From the NCBI RefSeq assembly GCF_003116135.1, contig NZ_PDOA01000004.1, positions 248,001 through 312,000 on the forward strand: 64,000 nt of DNA, in the 5' to 3' direction. Shown here one piece after another: positions 37,426-46,460 of the stretch (position 1 is the stretch's first letter; each line of letters starts with the position of its first letter). The stretch is from Teichococcus aestuarii. GTDB taxonomy: Bacteria > Pseudomonadota > Alphaproteobacteria > Acetobacterales > Acetobacteraceae. A program made the translations under genes and the position numbers. The notes beneath the pieces are model-generated. The model was not told where the DNA came from. It made no database searches and was given only the letters and a program-made list of their open reading frames with translations.

Positions 37426-38094
37426 TCAGGCCGCCACCTCCAGGCGGCGGTTCTCCCGCCCCTGGAACCAGATCAGCGGCCGGGTGGCGCGCGCCGCCTC
37501 CGGCATCGCCAGCCAATCGCGGAACTCGCCCAGCACCCGCGCGGTGATCGGCGCCACCGGCAGCGCCAGCACCCCCTCCAGCGGCAGCCAGGCCAGCTGC
37601 TCCAGCTCGCCCGAGCCGGAGAGCGTGCCCTCCGCCGCCTCGGCCGGCGCCACCAGGAAGCGGGCGTTGAAGCGGATCGGGCTGCGGGCGGGGGTCACGG
37701 CGCGGCAGAGATAGTGCAGCCGGTCCAGCGTCGGCAGCGGCCCGCCCAGGCGCAGCCCCGTCTCCTCCTCCAGCTCGCGCGCGGCGGCGATGGCCAGGGC
37801 GCGCGCCAGCCGCGGCGGCGCGCGGCGCTCCAGCGCGGCGCGGGTGTCGGGGCGCAGCTCGGTGGCGGCGGGGGCGGTGCGGTCGGCCAGATCCACCCGG
37901 CCGCCGGGGAAGACCAGCCGGTTGGGCATGAAGCGGTGGCCGGCGGCGCGCATGCCCATCAGCACCTCCACCGTGCCCTCCCGCGCGGCGCCGCCGGCCT
38001 GCCGCCACAGGATCAGGCTGGCGGCGTGGCGGGGATGGGCGGGGCGCCCGGGCGGCGCCGCGGGCGGCGGGGAGGGGGTGGCGGAGGTCGTCAT
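37426..38094 (-). CDS. NUDIX hydrolase
   Basis: 222 residues. The Nudix box is present as the AAARELEEETGL segment with the upstream RLVFPGGRVD glycines. An N-terminal Pro/Ala-rich stretch of about 22 residues precedes the fold. The layout, with a long insertion between PGG and the REL helix, is like the NUDT19/RNA-decapping-type group (diphosphate or CoA-like substrates); the true substrate cannot be given. ATG 38094 avoids running into the suf promoter region. Divergent from the suf regulator, with 139 bp between starts. Confidence 0.88.
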   Translation of the reverse strand: MTTSATPSPPPAAPPGRPAHPRHAASLILWRQAGGAAREGTVEVLMGMRAAGHRFMPNRLVFPGGRVDLADRTAPAATELRPDTRAALERRAPPRLARALAIAAARELEEETGLRLGGPLPTLDRLHYLCRAVTPARSPIRFNARFLVAPAEAAEGTLSGSGELEQLAWLPLEGVLALPVAPITARVLGEFRDWLAMPEAARATRPLIWFQGRENRRLEVAA

Positions 38095-38194
38095 GGGCCG
38101 CAGCGTGGCACTCCCGGCGCGGGCGGAAAAGAGGGGCGGCACCGGCCGGTATGACGCCTTCTTGACAAGCGGGGGTCGCGGGCGCATCTGCCCG

Positions 38195-38219
38195 AAAGCG
38201 GACAACACAGGTCCGCTTT
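38195..38219. promoter_or_regulatory. Palindromic operator ahead of the suf operon
   Basis: AAAGCGGAC and GTCCGCTTT form a perfect 9-bp inverted repeat around AACACAG, ending 15 bp before the GTG of the rrf2 gene. A TTGACA -35 element lies at 38162-38167. The position suits binding by the Rrf2 protein encoded next to it, giving autoregulation by Fe-S status. Confidence 0.6.
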
Positions 38220-38233
38220 AGGAGAAGGTCCGC

Positions 38234-38812
38234 GTGTTGCGGCTGTCGAAGCTGACCGATTACGCCGTCGTGGTGCTGGCCCGGCTGGAAGCCGAGGGCG
38301 GGGTGCAGACCGCGCCCGGCCTCGCCACCGCCACCGGCATCGCCGAGCCCACGGTGGCCAAGGTGCTGAAGGCGCTGGGCCATGCCGGGCTGGTGGAAGG
38401 ATTGCGCGGCGCGCGCGGCGGCTACCGCCTGGGCCGCCCGCTCTGCGCCATCCCGCTCTCTGACGTGATCTGCGCCATCGACGGGCCGATCGCGCTCACC
38501 GCCTGCGTCGATGGCGCCAGCGGCTGCTGCGAGACGGAGACGATCTGCCCCGTGCGCGGCCGCTGGGACCCGGTGAACGAGGCGATCCGCGCCGCGCTCT
38601 CCGCCATCTCCATGGCCGAGCTGGCGGCGCCCCGGACCGCCGCGCGTCAAAAATCCCCGCCGGCGGATGCCGGCCGAAAATCCCCGCCGGACGAAGCCGG
38701 CCGTAAATTCCCGCCGGCGGATGCCGGCCGAAAATCCCCGCCGGTGGACACCGGCCGTAAATCCCCGCCGGCATCGCCGGCCCGCCTGCCTGCCCATCCG
38801 CCTGCCGAGTAA
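38234..38812 (+). CDS. Rrf2 family Fe-S regulator of the suf operon, with a repetitive tail
   Basis: 192 residues from GTG 38234. The winged helix opens RLSKLTDYAVVVLARL, and the GARGGYRLGRP wing is typical of IscR/SufR-type Rrf2 proteins. The cluster-binding cysteines are C91, C98 (or C99) and C105, matching the three-Cys pattern of IscR. After about residue 137 the protein continues with five copies of a 9-residue unit of the type RKSPPADAG and a Pro-rich end; IscR-like proteins normally stop at about 150-165 residues. It lies 12 bp ahead of sufB, with a strong palindrome upstream. Confidence 0.9.
   Translation: MLRLSKLTDYAVVVLARLEAEGGVQTAPGLATATGIAEPTVAKVLKALGHAGLVEGLRGARGGYRLGRPLCAIPLSDVICAIDGPIALTACVDGASGCCETETICPVRGRWDPVNEAIRAALSAISMAELAAPRTAARQKSPPADAGRKSPPDEAGRKFPPADAGRKSPPVDTGRKSPPASPARLPAHPPAE
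38643..38778 (+). repeat. 27-bp tandem repeat inside the rrf2 gene
   Basis: Five units, the first with an extra codon, at 38643-38672, 38673-38699, 38700-38726, 38727-38753 and 38754 onward. Each begins CGWAAAWYCCCGCCGG and ends GCCGGC or a variant, coding RKSPPxxxG. Unit changes are mostly in the last third. The repeat stays in frame, so it lengthens the protein tail without breaking it. Confidence 0.8.
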
Positions 38813-38824
38813 GGGGTCCAGACC

Positions 38825-40324
38825 ATGCCAGCCGTTACCGAGACCATCGACGCCGTCGCCTCCGTCACCCAGGGCACCTACAAGTACGGCTTCGAGACCG
38901 AGATCGACATGGAGTTCGCCCCGAAGGGGCTGAACGAGGACATCGTCCGCTTCATCTCGGCCAAGAAGGAGGAGCCGGAATGGCTGCTGGAATGGCGCCT
39001 GAAGGCCTTCGCGCTGTGGAAGACGATGGCGGAGCCGCGCTGGCCGGCGGTGAGCTATCCGCCGATCGACTACCAGGATGCCTACTACTACGCAGCCCCG
39101 GTGAAGAAGGACGGGCCGAAGTCGCTCGACGAGGTCGATCCCGAGCTGCTGCGCACCTATGAGAAGCTCGGCATCCCGCTGAAGGAGCAGGCCATCCTGG
39201 CCGGCGTCGAGGGCGCGGGGGACACCCCCGCCGAGGGCGGCCGCCTGCCGATCGCGGTGGACGCGGTGTTCGACAGCGTCTCGGTGGCCACCTCCTACAA
39301 GGAGCGGCTGGGCAAGGAAGGCATCATCTTCTGCTCCATCTCCGAGGCGGTGCGCGAGCACCCCGAGCTGGTGCGGCAGTATCTCGGCTCCGTGGTGCCG
39401 CAGGGCGACAATTTCTTCGCCGCGTTGAACTCGGCGGTCTTCACCGATGGCAGCTTCGTCTACATCCCAAAGGGCGTGCGCTGCCCGATGGAGCTGTCCA
39501 CCTATTTCCGCATCAACGCCAAGAGCACCGGCCAGTTCGAGCGCACGCTGATCATCGCCGAGGCGGGCAGCCATGTGAGCTACCTCGAGGGCTGCACGGC
39601 GCCGATGCGCGACGAGAACCAGCTGCACGCCGCCGTGGTCGAGCTGGTGGCGATGGACGACGCCACCATCAAGTACAGCACGGTGCAGAACTGGTACCCG
39701 GGCGACGCCGAGGGCCGGGGCGGCATCTACAACTTCGTCACCAAGCGCGGCGCCTGCCGCGGCGCGCGCTCCAAGATCTCCTGGACGCAGGTGGAGACCG
39801 GCTCGGCCATCACCTGGAAGTACCCCTCCTGCATCCTGCAGGGCGATGATTCGGTGGGCGAGTTCTACAGCGTCGCCATCACCAACAACCGCCAGCAGGC
39901 CGATACGGGCACCAAGATGTTCCATATCGGCAAGAACACGCGCTCGACCATCATCTCGAAGGGCATCAGCGCCGGCTACGGCCAGAACACCTATCGCGGC
40001 CTGGTGAAGATCAGCCCTAAGGCCAGCGGCGCGCGCAACTTCACCCAGTGCGACAGCCTGCTGATCGGCGACCAGTGCGGCGCCCACACCGTGCCCTACA
40101 TCGAGAATCGCTGCATGACGGCGAAGACCGAGCACGAGGCCACCACCAGCCGCATCGCCGAGGACCAGCTCTTCTACTGCCGCCAGCGCGGCCTGTCGGA
40201 GGAGGATGCGGTCGGGCTCATCGTCAATGGCTTCTGCCGCGAGGTGTTGAAGGAACTGCCGATGGAGTTCGCGGTGGAAGCGCAGAAGCTGCTGCAGATC
40301 AGCCTCGAGGGCTCGGTCGGCTGA
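38825..40324 (+). CDS. sufB: Fe-S cluster assembly scaffold SufB
   Basis: 499 residues, full length. Recognisable blocks: [20 protein letters not shown] at the N-terminus, [20 protein letters not shown], the beta-helix core with [20 protein letters not shown], and near the C-terminus [19 protein letters not shown], which holds the Cys proposed to take part in cluster assembly. SufB forms the SufBC2D complex with the next two gene products in the cytoplasm. The ATG lies 12 bp after the regulator gene. Confidence 0.97.
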   Translation: MPAVTETIDAVASVTQGTYKYGFETEIDMEFAPKGLNEDIVRFISAKKEEPEWLLEWRLKAFALWKTMAEPRWPAVSYPPIDYQDAYYYAAPVKKDGPKSLDEVDPELLRTYEKLGIPLKEQAILAGVEGAGDTPAEGGRLPIAVDAVFDSVSVATSYKERLGKEGIIFCSISEAVREHPELVRQYLGSVVPQGDNFFAALNSAVFTDGSFVYIPKGVRCPMELSTYFRINAKSTGQFERTLIIAEAGSHVSYLEGCTAPMRDENQLHAAVVELVAMDDATIKYSTVQNWYPGDAEGRGGIYNFVTKRGACRGARSKISWTQVETGSAITWKYPSCILQGDDSVGEFYSVAITNNRQQADTGTKMFHIGKNTRSTIISKGISAGYGQNTYRGLVKISPKASGARNFTQCDSLLIGDQCGAHTVPYIENRCMTAKTEHEATTSRIAEDQLFYCRQRGLSEEDAVGLIVNGFCREVLKELPMEFAVEAQKLLQISLEGSVG

Positions 40325-40435
40325 GGCCCTGAGACATTCGGCGCCCCGGGACACGGCGGCGCCAGGCGTGACGACACGATGAGAGAGAATACGGGCGGCT
40401 CCCCACCGCCCGCCGAGGACGGAACTGGAAGAAGC

Positions 40436-41179
40436 ATGTTGAAGATTGAAGGGCTGACCGCCGAGATCGAGGGCAAGGAGATCCTGAAGGGGATCGACCT
40501 CGAGGTGCCGCAGGGCGAGGTGCACGCCATCATGGGGCCGAACGGCTCCGGCAAGTCCACCCTCTCCTATGTGCTGGCCGGGCGCGAGGGCTACGAGATC
40601 ACCGGCGGCACCGCCACCTTCAACGGCCAGGACCTGCTGGCCATGGAGCCGGAGGAACGCGCGGCCACGGGGCTGTTCCTGGCCTTCCAGTACCCGGTCG
40701 AGCTGCCGGGCGTCGGCAACGCCAACTTCCTGCGCACCGCGCTGAACGCGCAGCGCCGCACCAAGGGCGAGCCGGAGCTGGACGCGATGCAGTTCCTCAA
40801 GACCGCCCGCGCGCGGATGAAGGAGCTGTCGATGCCGGAGGACATGCTGAAGCGCGGCGTCAATGTCGGCTTCTCCGGCGGCGAGAAGAAGCGCAACGAG
40901 GTGCTGCAGATGGCCCTGCTGCAGCCGAAGATCGCCATCCTCGACGAGACCGATTCCGGCCTCGACATCGACGCGCTCAAGATCGTGGCCGATGGCGTGA
41001 ACGCCATGCGCGGGCCGGAATTCTCGGCGCTGGTCATCACCCACTACCAGCGCCTGCTGGACTACATCGTGCCCGACAAGGTGCATGTGCTGATGGGCGG
41101 CCGCATCGTGCAGACGGGCGGGCCGGAGCTGGCGCACCAGCTGGAGGCGAGCGGCTACGGCTCGGTGCAGGCGGCATGA
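40436..41179 (+). CDS. sufC: Fe-S assembly ATPase SufC
   Basis: 247 residues, ABC-type ATPase. Walker A is GPNGSGKST (residues 34-42), the signature is FSGGEKKRNE, and Walker B is AILDETDSGLD. The DETDSGLD variant is characteristic of SufC. It powers the conformational cycle of SufBCD. I chose ATG 40436 (GGAAGAAGC upstream) over an upstream ATG at 40379. The stop overlaps the sufD start (ATGA). Confidence 0.97.
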   Translation: MLKIEGLTAEIEGKEILKGIDLEVPQGEVHAIMGPNGSGKSTLSYVLAGREGYEITGGTATFNGQDLLAMEPEERAATGLFLAFQYPVELPGVGNANFLRTALNAQRRTKGEPELDAMQFLKTARARMKELSMPEDMLKRGVNVGFSGGEKKRNEVLQMALLQPKIAILDETDSGLDIDALKIVADGVNAMRGPEFSALVITHYQRLLDYIVPDKVHVLMGGRIVQTGGPELAHQLEASGYGSVQAA

Positions 41180-42471
41180 ACGCCTCTGTCGAAAACAGCC
41201 TGAGCGAGGCGGGCGCGGCCGGCTTCCTGCACCGCTACGAGGGGCTGCGCGCCCGCCTGCCCGGCATCGGCCTGCCCTGGCTCGCCGCGCTGCGCGACGG
41301 CGCGGCGGAGGCCTTCCGCGCCCAGGGCTTCCCCACCCGCCGGGTGGAGGCGTGGAAGTACACCGACCTCGCCCCGCTCACCCAGGCCGGCTTCGGCGAG
41401 CCGCTGACGCCGGTGGAGAGCGCCCTGCCGCTGCCGCGCCACGCCGCGCCGAAGCGGGTGGTGTTCGTCGATGGCCGCTTCAGCCCCGAGCTGTCGGACA
41501 CGGATGTACCGGTGCGCAGCCTGGCCCGGCACCTGCCGGAGCTGGAGGGGCGCCTCGGCACCCTGGCGCGGGTCGATGACCTGCCGCTGGTGGCGCTGAA
41601 CACCGCCCTGTTCGAGGATGGCGCGCTGATCGAGCTGGCGCCGGGCGAGGATGGCGGCGTCATCGAGCTGCTTTCCGTCACCCGCGCCGACCGGCCGGTG
41701 ACCTCGCATCCGCGCCACCTGGTGCGGCTGGGTGAGGGCGCCAAGCTGGTGCTGATCGAGCGCAGCTGGGGCCATGGCGAGAGCCGCTACCTGCACAGCC
41801 CGGTCTTCGAGGTCGAGGTGGCTGAGGGCGCGCACATCACCCATGCGCGCATCCAGCAGGAGGCGCGCGCCGGGCTGCACCTCTCCACCGTCTTCGCCCG
41901 CGTGGCGGCGGGCGGCACCTATGACAGCTTCCTGCTGCATGCCGGTGCCCGCCTCTCCCGCTCCGAGGCGCATGTGGCGCTGGTGGGGCCGAAGGCGGCG
42001 GCGCACCTGAACGGCGCGCAGCTGCTGGGCGATGGCCAGCATGGTGACTGCACCACCTTCCTCGATCACGCGGCGCCGGACTGCCCGAGCCGCCAGACGG
42101 TGAAGACGGTGCTGGCCGGCCGGTCGCGCGGCGTGTTCCAGGGCAAGATCCATGTCCATCAGGTCGCCCAGCGCACCGATGGCTACCAGATGAACCAGGC
42201 CCTGCTGCTCTCCGACCAGGCGGAGATCGACAGCAAGCCGCAGCTCGAGATCTATGCCGACGACGTGAAGTGCAGCCACGGCGCCACGGTGGGCGAGCTG
42301 GACGAGGACCAGCTCTTCTACCTGCGCGCCCGCGGCATCCCCGCCGCCGTGGCCCGCTCCATGCTGATCGAGGCCTTCCTGCAGGAGGCGATCGACGGCG
42401 TGACCGAGGAGTCCGCGCAGGCCGCGCTCTCCGAGGCGGTCGCCGGCTGGTGGGAAAGGAACGCGGCGTGA
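41176..42471 (+). CDS. sufD: Fe-S assembly protein SufD
   Basis: 431 residues. The N-terminal helical part has RRVEAWKYTDLAPL, typical for SufD, and the beta-helix has VLAGRSRGVFQGKIHVHQVA and QLEIYADDVKCSHGATVGEL, which includes the His expected to line the cluster site at the SufB interface. It is translationally coupled to sufC (four-base overlap) and to sufS (TGATG). Confidence 0.96.
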   Translation: MNASVENSLSEAGAAGFLHRYEGLRARLPGIGLPWLAALRDGAAEAFRAQGFPTRRVEAWKYTDLAPLTQAGFGEPLTPVESALPLPRHAAPKRVVFVDGRFSPELSDTDVPVRSLARHLPELEGRLGTLARVDDLPLVALNTALFEDGALIELAPGEDGGVIELLSVTRADRPVTSHPRHLVRLGEGAKLVLIERSWGHGESRYLHSPVFEVEVAEGAHITHARIQQEARAGLHLSTVFARVAAGGTYDSFLLHAGARLSRSEAHVALVGPKAAAHLNGAQLLGDGQHGDCTTFLDHAAPDCPSRQTVKTVLAGRSRGVFQGKIHVHQVAQRTDGYQMNQALLLSDQAEIDSKPQLEIYADDVKCSHGATVGELDEDQLFYLRARGIPAAVARSMLIEAFLQEAIDGVTEESAQAALSEAVAGWWERNAA

Positions 42472-43724
42472 TGGACGGGGTGGTGGCGCCCAGGGGCCAG
42501 GGTGCGTTCGACGTGGCCCGCATCCGGCAGGATTTCCCGATCCTGTCGGAGAAGGTGCGCGGCAAGGATCTGGTGTTCCTCGATTCCGGCGCCTCCGCCC
42601 AGAAGCCGCGCGCGGTCATCCAGGCCATGACGCGAATGATGGAGAAGGCCTATGCCAACGTCCACCGCGGTGCCTACCACCTCTCGGAGAGCGCCACCGA
42701 GGCCTATGAGGGCGCGCGCCGCGCCGTCGCCGGCTTCCTGAACGCGGCGGATGAGCGGGAGATCGTCTTTACCGGCTCCTCCACCGCCGCCATCAACCTC
42801 GTGGCGCACAGCTACGGGCGCGGCGTGCTGAAGGCGGGGCAGGCGGTGCTGATCTCCGAGATGGAGCACCACGCCAACCTCGTGCCCTGGCAGATGCTCA
42901 AGGCCGCGCATGGCACCGAGCTGCGCGTGGCGCGCGTGACCGATGCGGGCGAGCTGGATCTCGAGGATGTCGCGGCCAAGCTGGCCGATGGCAAGGTGGG
43001 GCTGATGGCCGTCACCCACATGTCCAACGTGCTGGGCACGGTGACGCCCGCTGCGCGGCTGGCCGAGATGGCGCATGCCCATGGCGCGAAGCTGCTGCTG
43101 GACGGCTCCCAGGCCGCCGTGCACCGGCGCGTGGACGTGCAGGCGCTGGGCTGCGACTTCTACGTCTTCACCGGCCACAAGCTCTACGGCCCCACCGGCA
43201 TCGGCGTGCTGTGGGCGCGGATGGAACTGCTGGAGGCCATGCCGCCCTTCCTCGGCGGCGGCGACATGATCAGCGAGGTCACGCTGGAAGGCTTCCTGCC
43301 GGCGCCGGTGCCGGCCAAGTTCGAGGCGGGCACGCCGCCGATCATCGAGGCGGTCGGGCTGCACGCGGCGATCGACTATGTGCAGGGCATCGGCATGGAG
43401 GCCATCGAGGCGCATGAGCGCCATCTGGTGGACCGCGCCATGACCCGCCTCTCGGCGGTGGAGGGGCTGACCCTGATCGGCCACGCGCAGGACCGCGGCG
43501 GCGTCTTCGCCTTCGCGCTCGACAACGCGCACGCCCATGACCTGGCGACATTGCTGGACCGCGTGGGGATCGCGGTGCGCTCGGGCCGCCATTGCGCCGA
43601 GCCGCTGCACGCACGATTTAACGTGGAAAGCACCTGCCGCGCTTCCTTCGGTCTCTACACCACCGAGGGAGAGGTCGATTACCTCGCCGAGGCGCTGGGC
43701 AAGGCGCGGGAGTTCTTCCGCTGA
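42471..43724 (+). CDS. sufS: Cysteine desulfurase SufS
   Basis: 417 residues, fold type I PLP enzyme. The PLP lysine is K237 in FTGHKLYGPTG, and the catalytic persulfide cysteine is C375 in SGRHCAEPLH, the group II (SufS) context. It mobilises sulfur from cysteine for cluster assembly and hands it to SufU, encoded next, with start and stop overlapping (TGATG). The first 12 residues are a short extension before DVARIRQDFPIL. Confidence 0.96.
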   Translation: MDGVVAPRGQGAFDVARIRQDFPILSEKVRGKDLVFLDSGASAQKPRAVIQAMTRMMEKAYANVHRGAYHLSESATEAYEGARRAVAGFLNAADEREIVFTGSSTAAINLVAHSYGRGVLKAGQAVLISEMEHHANLVPWQMLKAAHGTELRVARVTDAGELDLEDVAAKLADGKVGLMAVTHMSNVLGTVTPAARLAEMAHAHGAKLLLDGSQAAVHRRVDVQALGCDFYVFTGHKLYGPTGIGVLWARMELLEAMPPFLGGGDMISEVTLEGFLPAPVPAKFEAGTPPIIEAVGLHAAIDYVQGIGMEAIEAHERHLVDRAMTRLSAVEGLTLIGHAQDRGGVFAFALDNAHAHDLATLLDRVGIAVRSGRHCAEPLHARFNVESTCRASFGLYTTEGEVDYLAEALGKAREFFR

Positions 43725-44191
43725 TGTTCGACGATCTGCGCGATCTCTACCAGGAAGTCATCCTGGACCATGGCCGCAAGCCGCGGAACTTCCGCCGGCT
43801 GGAGGAGGCCGACCGCGAGGGCCGCGGCGACAACCCGATGTGCGGCGACCGCATGCAGCTCTGGGTGAAGCTGGCCCCCGATGGGCGGCTCGCCGATGTC
43901 GCCTTCCAGGGCAAGGGCTGCGCCATCTCGATGGCCAGCGCCAGCCTGATGACCGAGACGGTGCGCGGCAAGACGCAGGAGGAGGCGCGGGCGCTGGCGG
44001 AGAAGTTCCGCGAATTGGCGATGACCGGCACCTGCCCCGATTGCGGTGGCGCGCTGGAGGACGAGATGGAGCGGTTGCAGGCGCTGGGCGGCGTGCACGA
44101 ATTCCCGAGCCGGGTGAAGTGCGCGACGCTCGCCTGGCACACGCTGAACGCCGCGCTGGACAATGCGGACAAGGAGGCGAGCAGTGAGTGA
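43724..44191 (+). CDS. sufU: Zinc-dependent sulfurtransferase SufU
   Basis: 155 residues. IscU-like fold with C40 and D42 (NPMCGDRM), C66 (GKGCAIS) and C133 (RVKCATLAW); these are the zinc ligands and sulfur-accepting Cys in SufU. The insertion between the second and third conserved Cys, which separates SufU from IscU, is present and contains an extra C104-P-D-C107 pair. SufU takes the place of SufE as partner of SufS. The end overlaps the next start by eight bases. Confidence 0.92.
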   Translation: MFDDLRDLYQEVILDHGRKPRNFRRLEEADREGRGDNPMCGDRMQLWVKLAPDGRLADVAFQGKGCAISMASASLMTETVRGKTQEEARALAEKFRELAMTGTCPDCGGALEDEMERLQALGGVHEFPSRVKCATLAWHTLNAALDNADKEASSE

Positions 44192-44564
44192 CGGTACCCC
44201 CGCACCCGAAGCCACCACGGAAGCGCACGCGGCCTGGACGCCGGAGGGCGAGACCGCGCCGCGCGTCTCCGAGGACGCGGTGATCAACGCCATCGCCCAG
44301 GTCTATGACCCGGAGATCCCGGTCAACATCTACGAGCTGGGCCTGATCTACGCCGTCGAGCTGAGCGAGGCCGGCGCCGTCAAGGTCGAGATGACGCTGA
44401 CCACCCCTTCCTGCCCCTCGGCGCAGGAGCTGCCGGGGCAGGTGGAGGAGATGGTCCGCACCATCCCCGGCGTGACCGATGTGGCGGTCGAGATCGTCTG
44501 GGACCCGCCCTGGGACCCCTCGCGCATGAGCGAGGACGCCCGGCTGGCCCTGAACATGTACTGA
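44184..44564 (+). CDS. sufT: Fe-S assembly protein SufT (DUF59/MIP18 family)
   Basis: 126 residues from GTG 44184. After a polar N-terminal stretch, the DUF59 domain begins AVINAIAQVYDPEIPVNIYE and continues LTTPSCPSAQELPGQVEEMV, then VEIVWDPPWDPSRM. The Cys in TPSCPSA is the conserved one. SufT-type proteins help in maturation of Fe-S proteins. It overlaps sufU and is followed by sufA after 19 bp. Confidence 0.9.
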   Translation: MSDGTPAPEATTEAHAAWTPEGETAPRVSEDAVINAIAQVYDPEIPVNIYELGLIYAVELSEAGAVKVEMTLTTPSCPSAQELPGQVEEMVRTIPGVTDVAVEIVWDPPWDPSRMSEDARLALNMY

Positions 44565-44583
44565 GCGCGAGAAGGATCGAGGC

Positions 44584-44949
44584 ATGAGCACCACCACCGA
44601 GCCCCGCCCGCGCCGTGCCCTGCCGCCGCTGATGCAGCTTTCCGACACGGCGGCGGAGCGGCTGCGCGGCCTCTACGAGAAGGGCCAGCAGGGCCGCCTG
44701 CTGCGCATCGCGGTCAAGACCAAGGGCTGCTCCGGCATGGCCTACGACCTGGGCTGGACCGATGCGCCCGGCCCCGGCGACGAGGTCGTGACCGACAAGG
44801 GCGTGACCGTTCTGGTCGACCGCAAGGCGACGCTGTTCCTGCTCGGCACCACCATGGATTACGAGGTGAAGGCGATGTCCGCCGGCTTCACCTTCACAAA
44901 TCCGAATGAGAAGGGACGTTGTGGGTGCGGGGAGAGTTTCCACGTCTGA
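44584..44949 (+). CDS. sufA: A-type Fe-S carrier (HesB/IscA/SufA family)
   Basis: 121 residues. The three conserved cysteines are C49 (TKGCSGMAY), C113 and C115 (GRCGCGESFHV). The protein receives clusters from SufBCD and passes them to target proteins. An ErpA-type role cannot be separated from SufA by sequence alone, but the place at the end of the suf operon favours SufA. A polar N-terminal extension of about 13 residues precedes the fold. Confidence 0.93.
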   Translation: MSTTTEPRPRRALPPLMQLSDTAAERLRGLYEKGQQGRLLRIAVKTKGCSGMAYDLGWTDAPGPGDEVVTDKGVTVLVDRKATLFLLGTTMDYEVKAMSAGFTFTNPNEKGRCGCGESFHV

Positions 44950-44999
44950 GCCGGCGCCCCATCTGCGGGCCTGGCTGAAACCGACAACGGAGGAACAGC

Positions 45000-45413
45000 A
45001 TGGCTCTCTATACCGGCAGCGCGACGGCAACCGGTGGCCGCAACGGCCACGTGGACAGCAGTGACGGGCTGATCAGCCACGACCTTTCCATCCCCAAGGA
45101 GATGGGCGGGCCGGGCAAGGCGGGCGCCACCAACCCGGAGCAGCTTTTCGCCGCCGGCTACGCCGCCTGCTTCGGCAGCGCCGTGGATGCGGTGGGGCGG
45201 CAGAAGAAGCTGGACACCACCGGCGCCACCGTCACCTGCGATGTCGGCATCGACAAGGTGGAAGGCGGCTTCCAGCTTTCCGCGAAGCTCAAGGTGAAGC
45301 TGCCGGCGCTGGAGAAGGCGCAGGCGCAGGAGCTGGTCGAGGCGGCGCACCAGATGTGCCCCTATTCCAAGGCCACGCGCGGCAATATCGACGTCGCGCT
45401 GGAAGTCGTCTGA
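45000..45413 (+). CDS. ohr: Organic hydroperoxide resistance protein Ohr
   Basis: 137 residues. The two active cysteines are C57 (GYAACFGSAV) and C120 (HQMCPYSKATRGN), with the conserved Glu in ATNPEQLFAAGY. Ohr is a lipoamide-dependent thiol peroxidase of organic peroxides in the cytoplasm. It follows sufA by 50 bp, so oxidative-stress defence and cluster assembly may share a transcript. An OhrR regulator is not present nearby. Confidence 0.95.
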   Translation: MALYTGSATATGGRNGHVDSSDGLISHDLSIPKEMGGPGKAGATNPEQLFAAGYAACFGSAVDAVGRQKKLDTTGATVTCDVGIDKVEGGFQLSAKLKVKLPALEKAQAQELVEAAHQMCPYSKATRGNIDVALEVV

Positions 45414-45419
45414 GGCTGG

Positions 45420-45455
45420 CGCCGGGCGGGGGAGCGGTTGCTTCCCCGCCCGGCG
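45420..45455. terminator. Bidirectional terminator between ohr and the MBL hydrolase gene
   Basis: Perfect 12-bp stem CGCCGGGCGGGG (45420-45431) with CCCCGCCCGGCG (45444-45455), in the 45-bp gap between convergent stop codons. Confidence 0.65.
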
Positions 45456-45458
45456 GCG

Positions 45459-46460
45459 TCACACCGTGCTGGACCAGGTGGCCGGCACGAAGCGGTAGCC
45501 CTCTCCCTCCTTCGCCACGTAACCATTGGCGGGGAAGGGGAAGTGGTAGCCGATGCAGCGGATGCGGTCCGTCGCCACGCGGTCGAACATGCGGCGGCGC
45601 GTCGCCTCCGCCATCGCCGCGTCCATGTCGAAGATCAGGTGCCAGCCCGGATTGCGCAGGTTCAGCTCGGGGCGGTTGGTCACGTCGCCCAGCAGCATCG
45701 CCTGGTCGTTGCCATCGGCCAGCAGGTAGCTGGTGTGGCCCGGCGTGTGGCCGAAGCTCGGCACCGCCTGCACCCCCGCCACCACCTGGCCGGCGCCGTC
45801 GATCTGCCGGATGCGCGCCTTGTAGGGCTCCAGCCGCTTGCGCACATTGGCGAAGGCGCCCTTCATCGCCTCCGGCGCCCGGCTCGCCTGGCCCTCATCC
45901 ATCCAGAAATCGTATTCGGCCTTGGGCAGCACGACCTCGGCATTGGCGAAGACCGGCTTGCCCTCGGCATCGGTCAGGCCGGTGATGTGGTCGCCATGGA
46001 AATGCGTCAGCACGATCAGCGTGACGCGGGCCGGGTCCAGCCCGGCGGCCTTCATGTTGGCCGGGATGTTGCCGGCGGTGGCGCCGAGCTGCCCGCCCGT
46101 GCCGGTGTCGAACAGCACGAGGCCGTCCGGCGTCTCCAGCACCGTCACGGTGTAGGGGATGTCGAGATGGCCGGTGGGCAGGAAGGCCTCGCGCAGCGCC
46201 GCCTCCACGGCAGCGGGCTCGGCATTGCGGACGAAGCCCTGGGTGGGGTTCGGCCGGCGGCCGAAGCCGTCATGCACCACGGTCACCACCCGGCTGCCGA
46301 GGCGGAAGCGGTAGAAGCCCGGCGCCTGCTGCGCGCCGCCCGCCGCGGCGGGGGCGGCGGTGCCCTGCGCCAGGGCGTCGGCCATGCCGAGGCGCAGCAG
46401 CGCCGGCGCCATGGCCAGCGCGCCGGCCGCCTGCAACAGGGTGCGTCGATCGAGTTCCAT
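45459..46460 (-). CDS. MBL-fold metallohydrolase with a Tat-type signal
   Basis: 333 residues. The N-terminus MELDRRTLLQAAGALAMAP is a twin-arginine type signal, cleavage near ADALAQ, so the protein is likely exported folded with its metals. The metallo-beta-lactamase motif is LTHFHGDHITGL, with SFGHTPGHTSYLL and LLGDVTN following. The closest groups are lactonase/quinolone-type hydrolases (AHL-lactonase-like) but the substrate is unknown. Start: ATG 46460 with GGAGGTGA ahead. Divergent from the gene at 46646. Confidence 0.88.
   Translation of the reverse strand: MELDRRTLLQAAGALAMAPALLRLGMADALAQGTAAPAAAGGAQQAPGFYRFRLGSRVVTVVHDGFGRRPNPTQGFVRNAEPAAVEAALREAFLPTGHLDIPYTVTVLETPDGLVLFDTGTGGQLGATAGNIPANMKAAGLDPARVTLIVLTHFHGDHITGLTDAEGKPVFANAEVVLPKAEYDFWMDEGQASRAPEAMKGAFANVRKRLEPYKARIRQIDGAGQVVAGVQAVPSFGHTPGHTSYLLADGNDQAMLLGDVTNRPELNLRNPGWHLIFDMDAAMAEATRRRMFDRVATDRIRCIGYHFPFPANGYVAKEGEGYRFVPATWSSTV

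Noticed and set aside
38643-38778. CRISPR-like short repeats
   Set aside because: Units are directly adjacent with no unique spacers, all in frame with the Rrf2 gene, and no cas gene is present.
37319-41137. A 1272-codon minus-strand frame across ohr-unrelated genes (peroxiredoxin to sufC)
   Set aside because: It runs antisense through several well-recognised genes (nudix frame, rrf2, sufB, sufC) and has only low-complexity composition.
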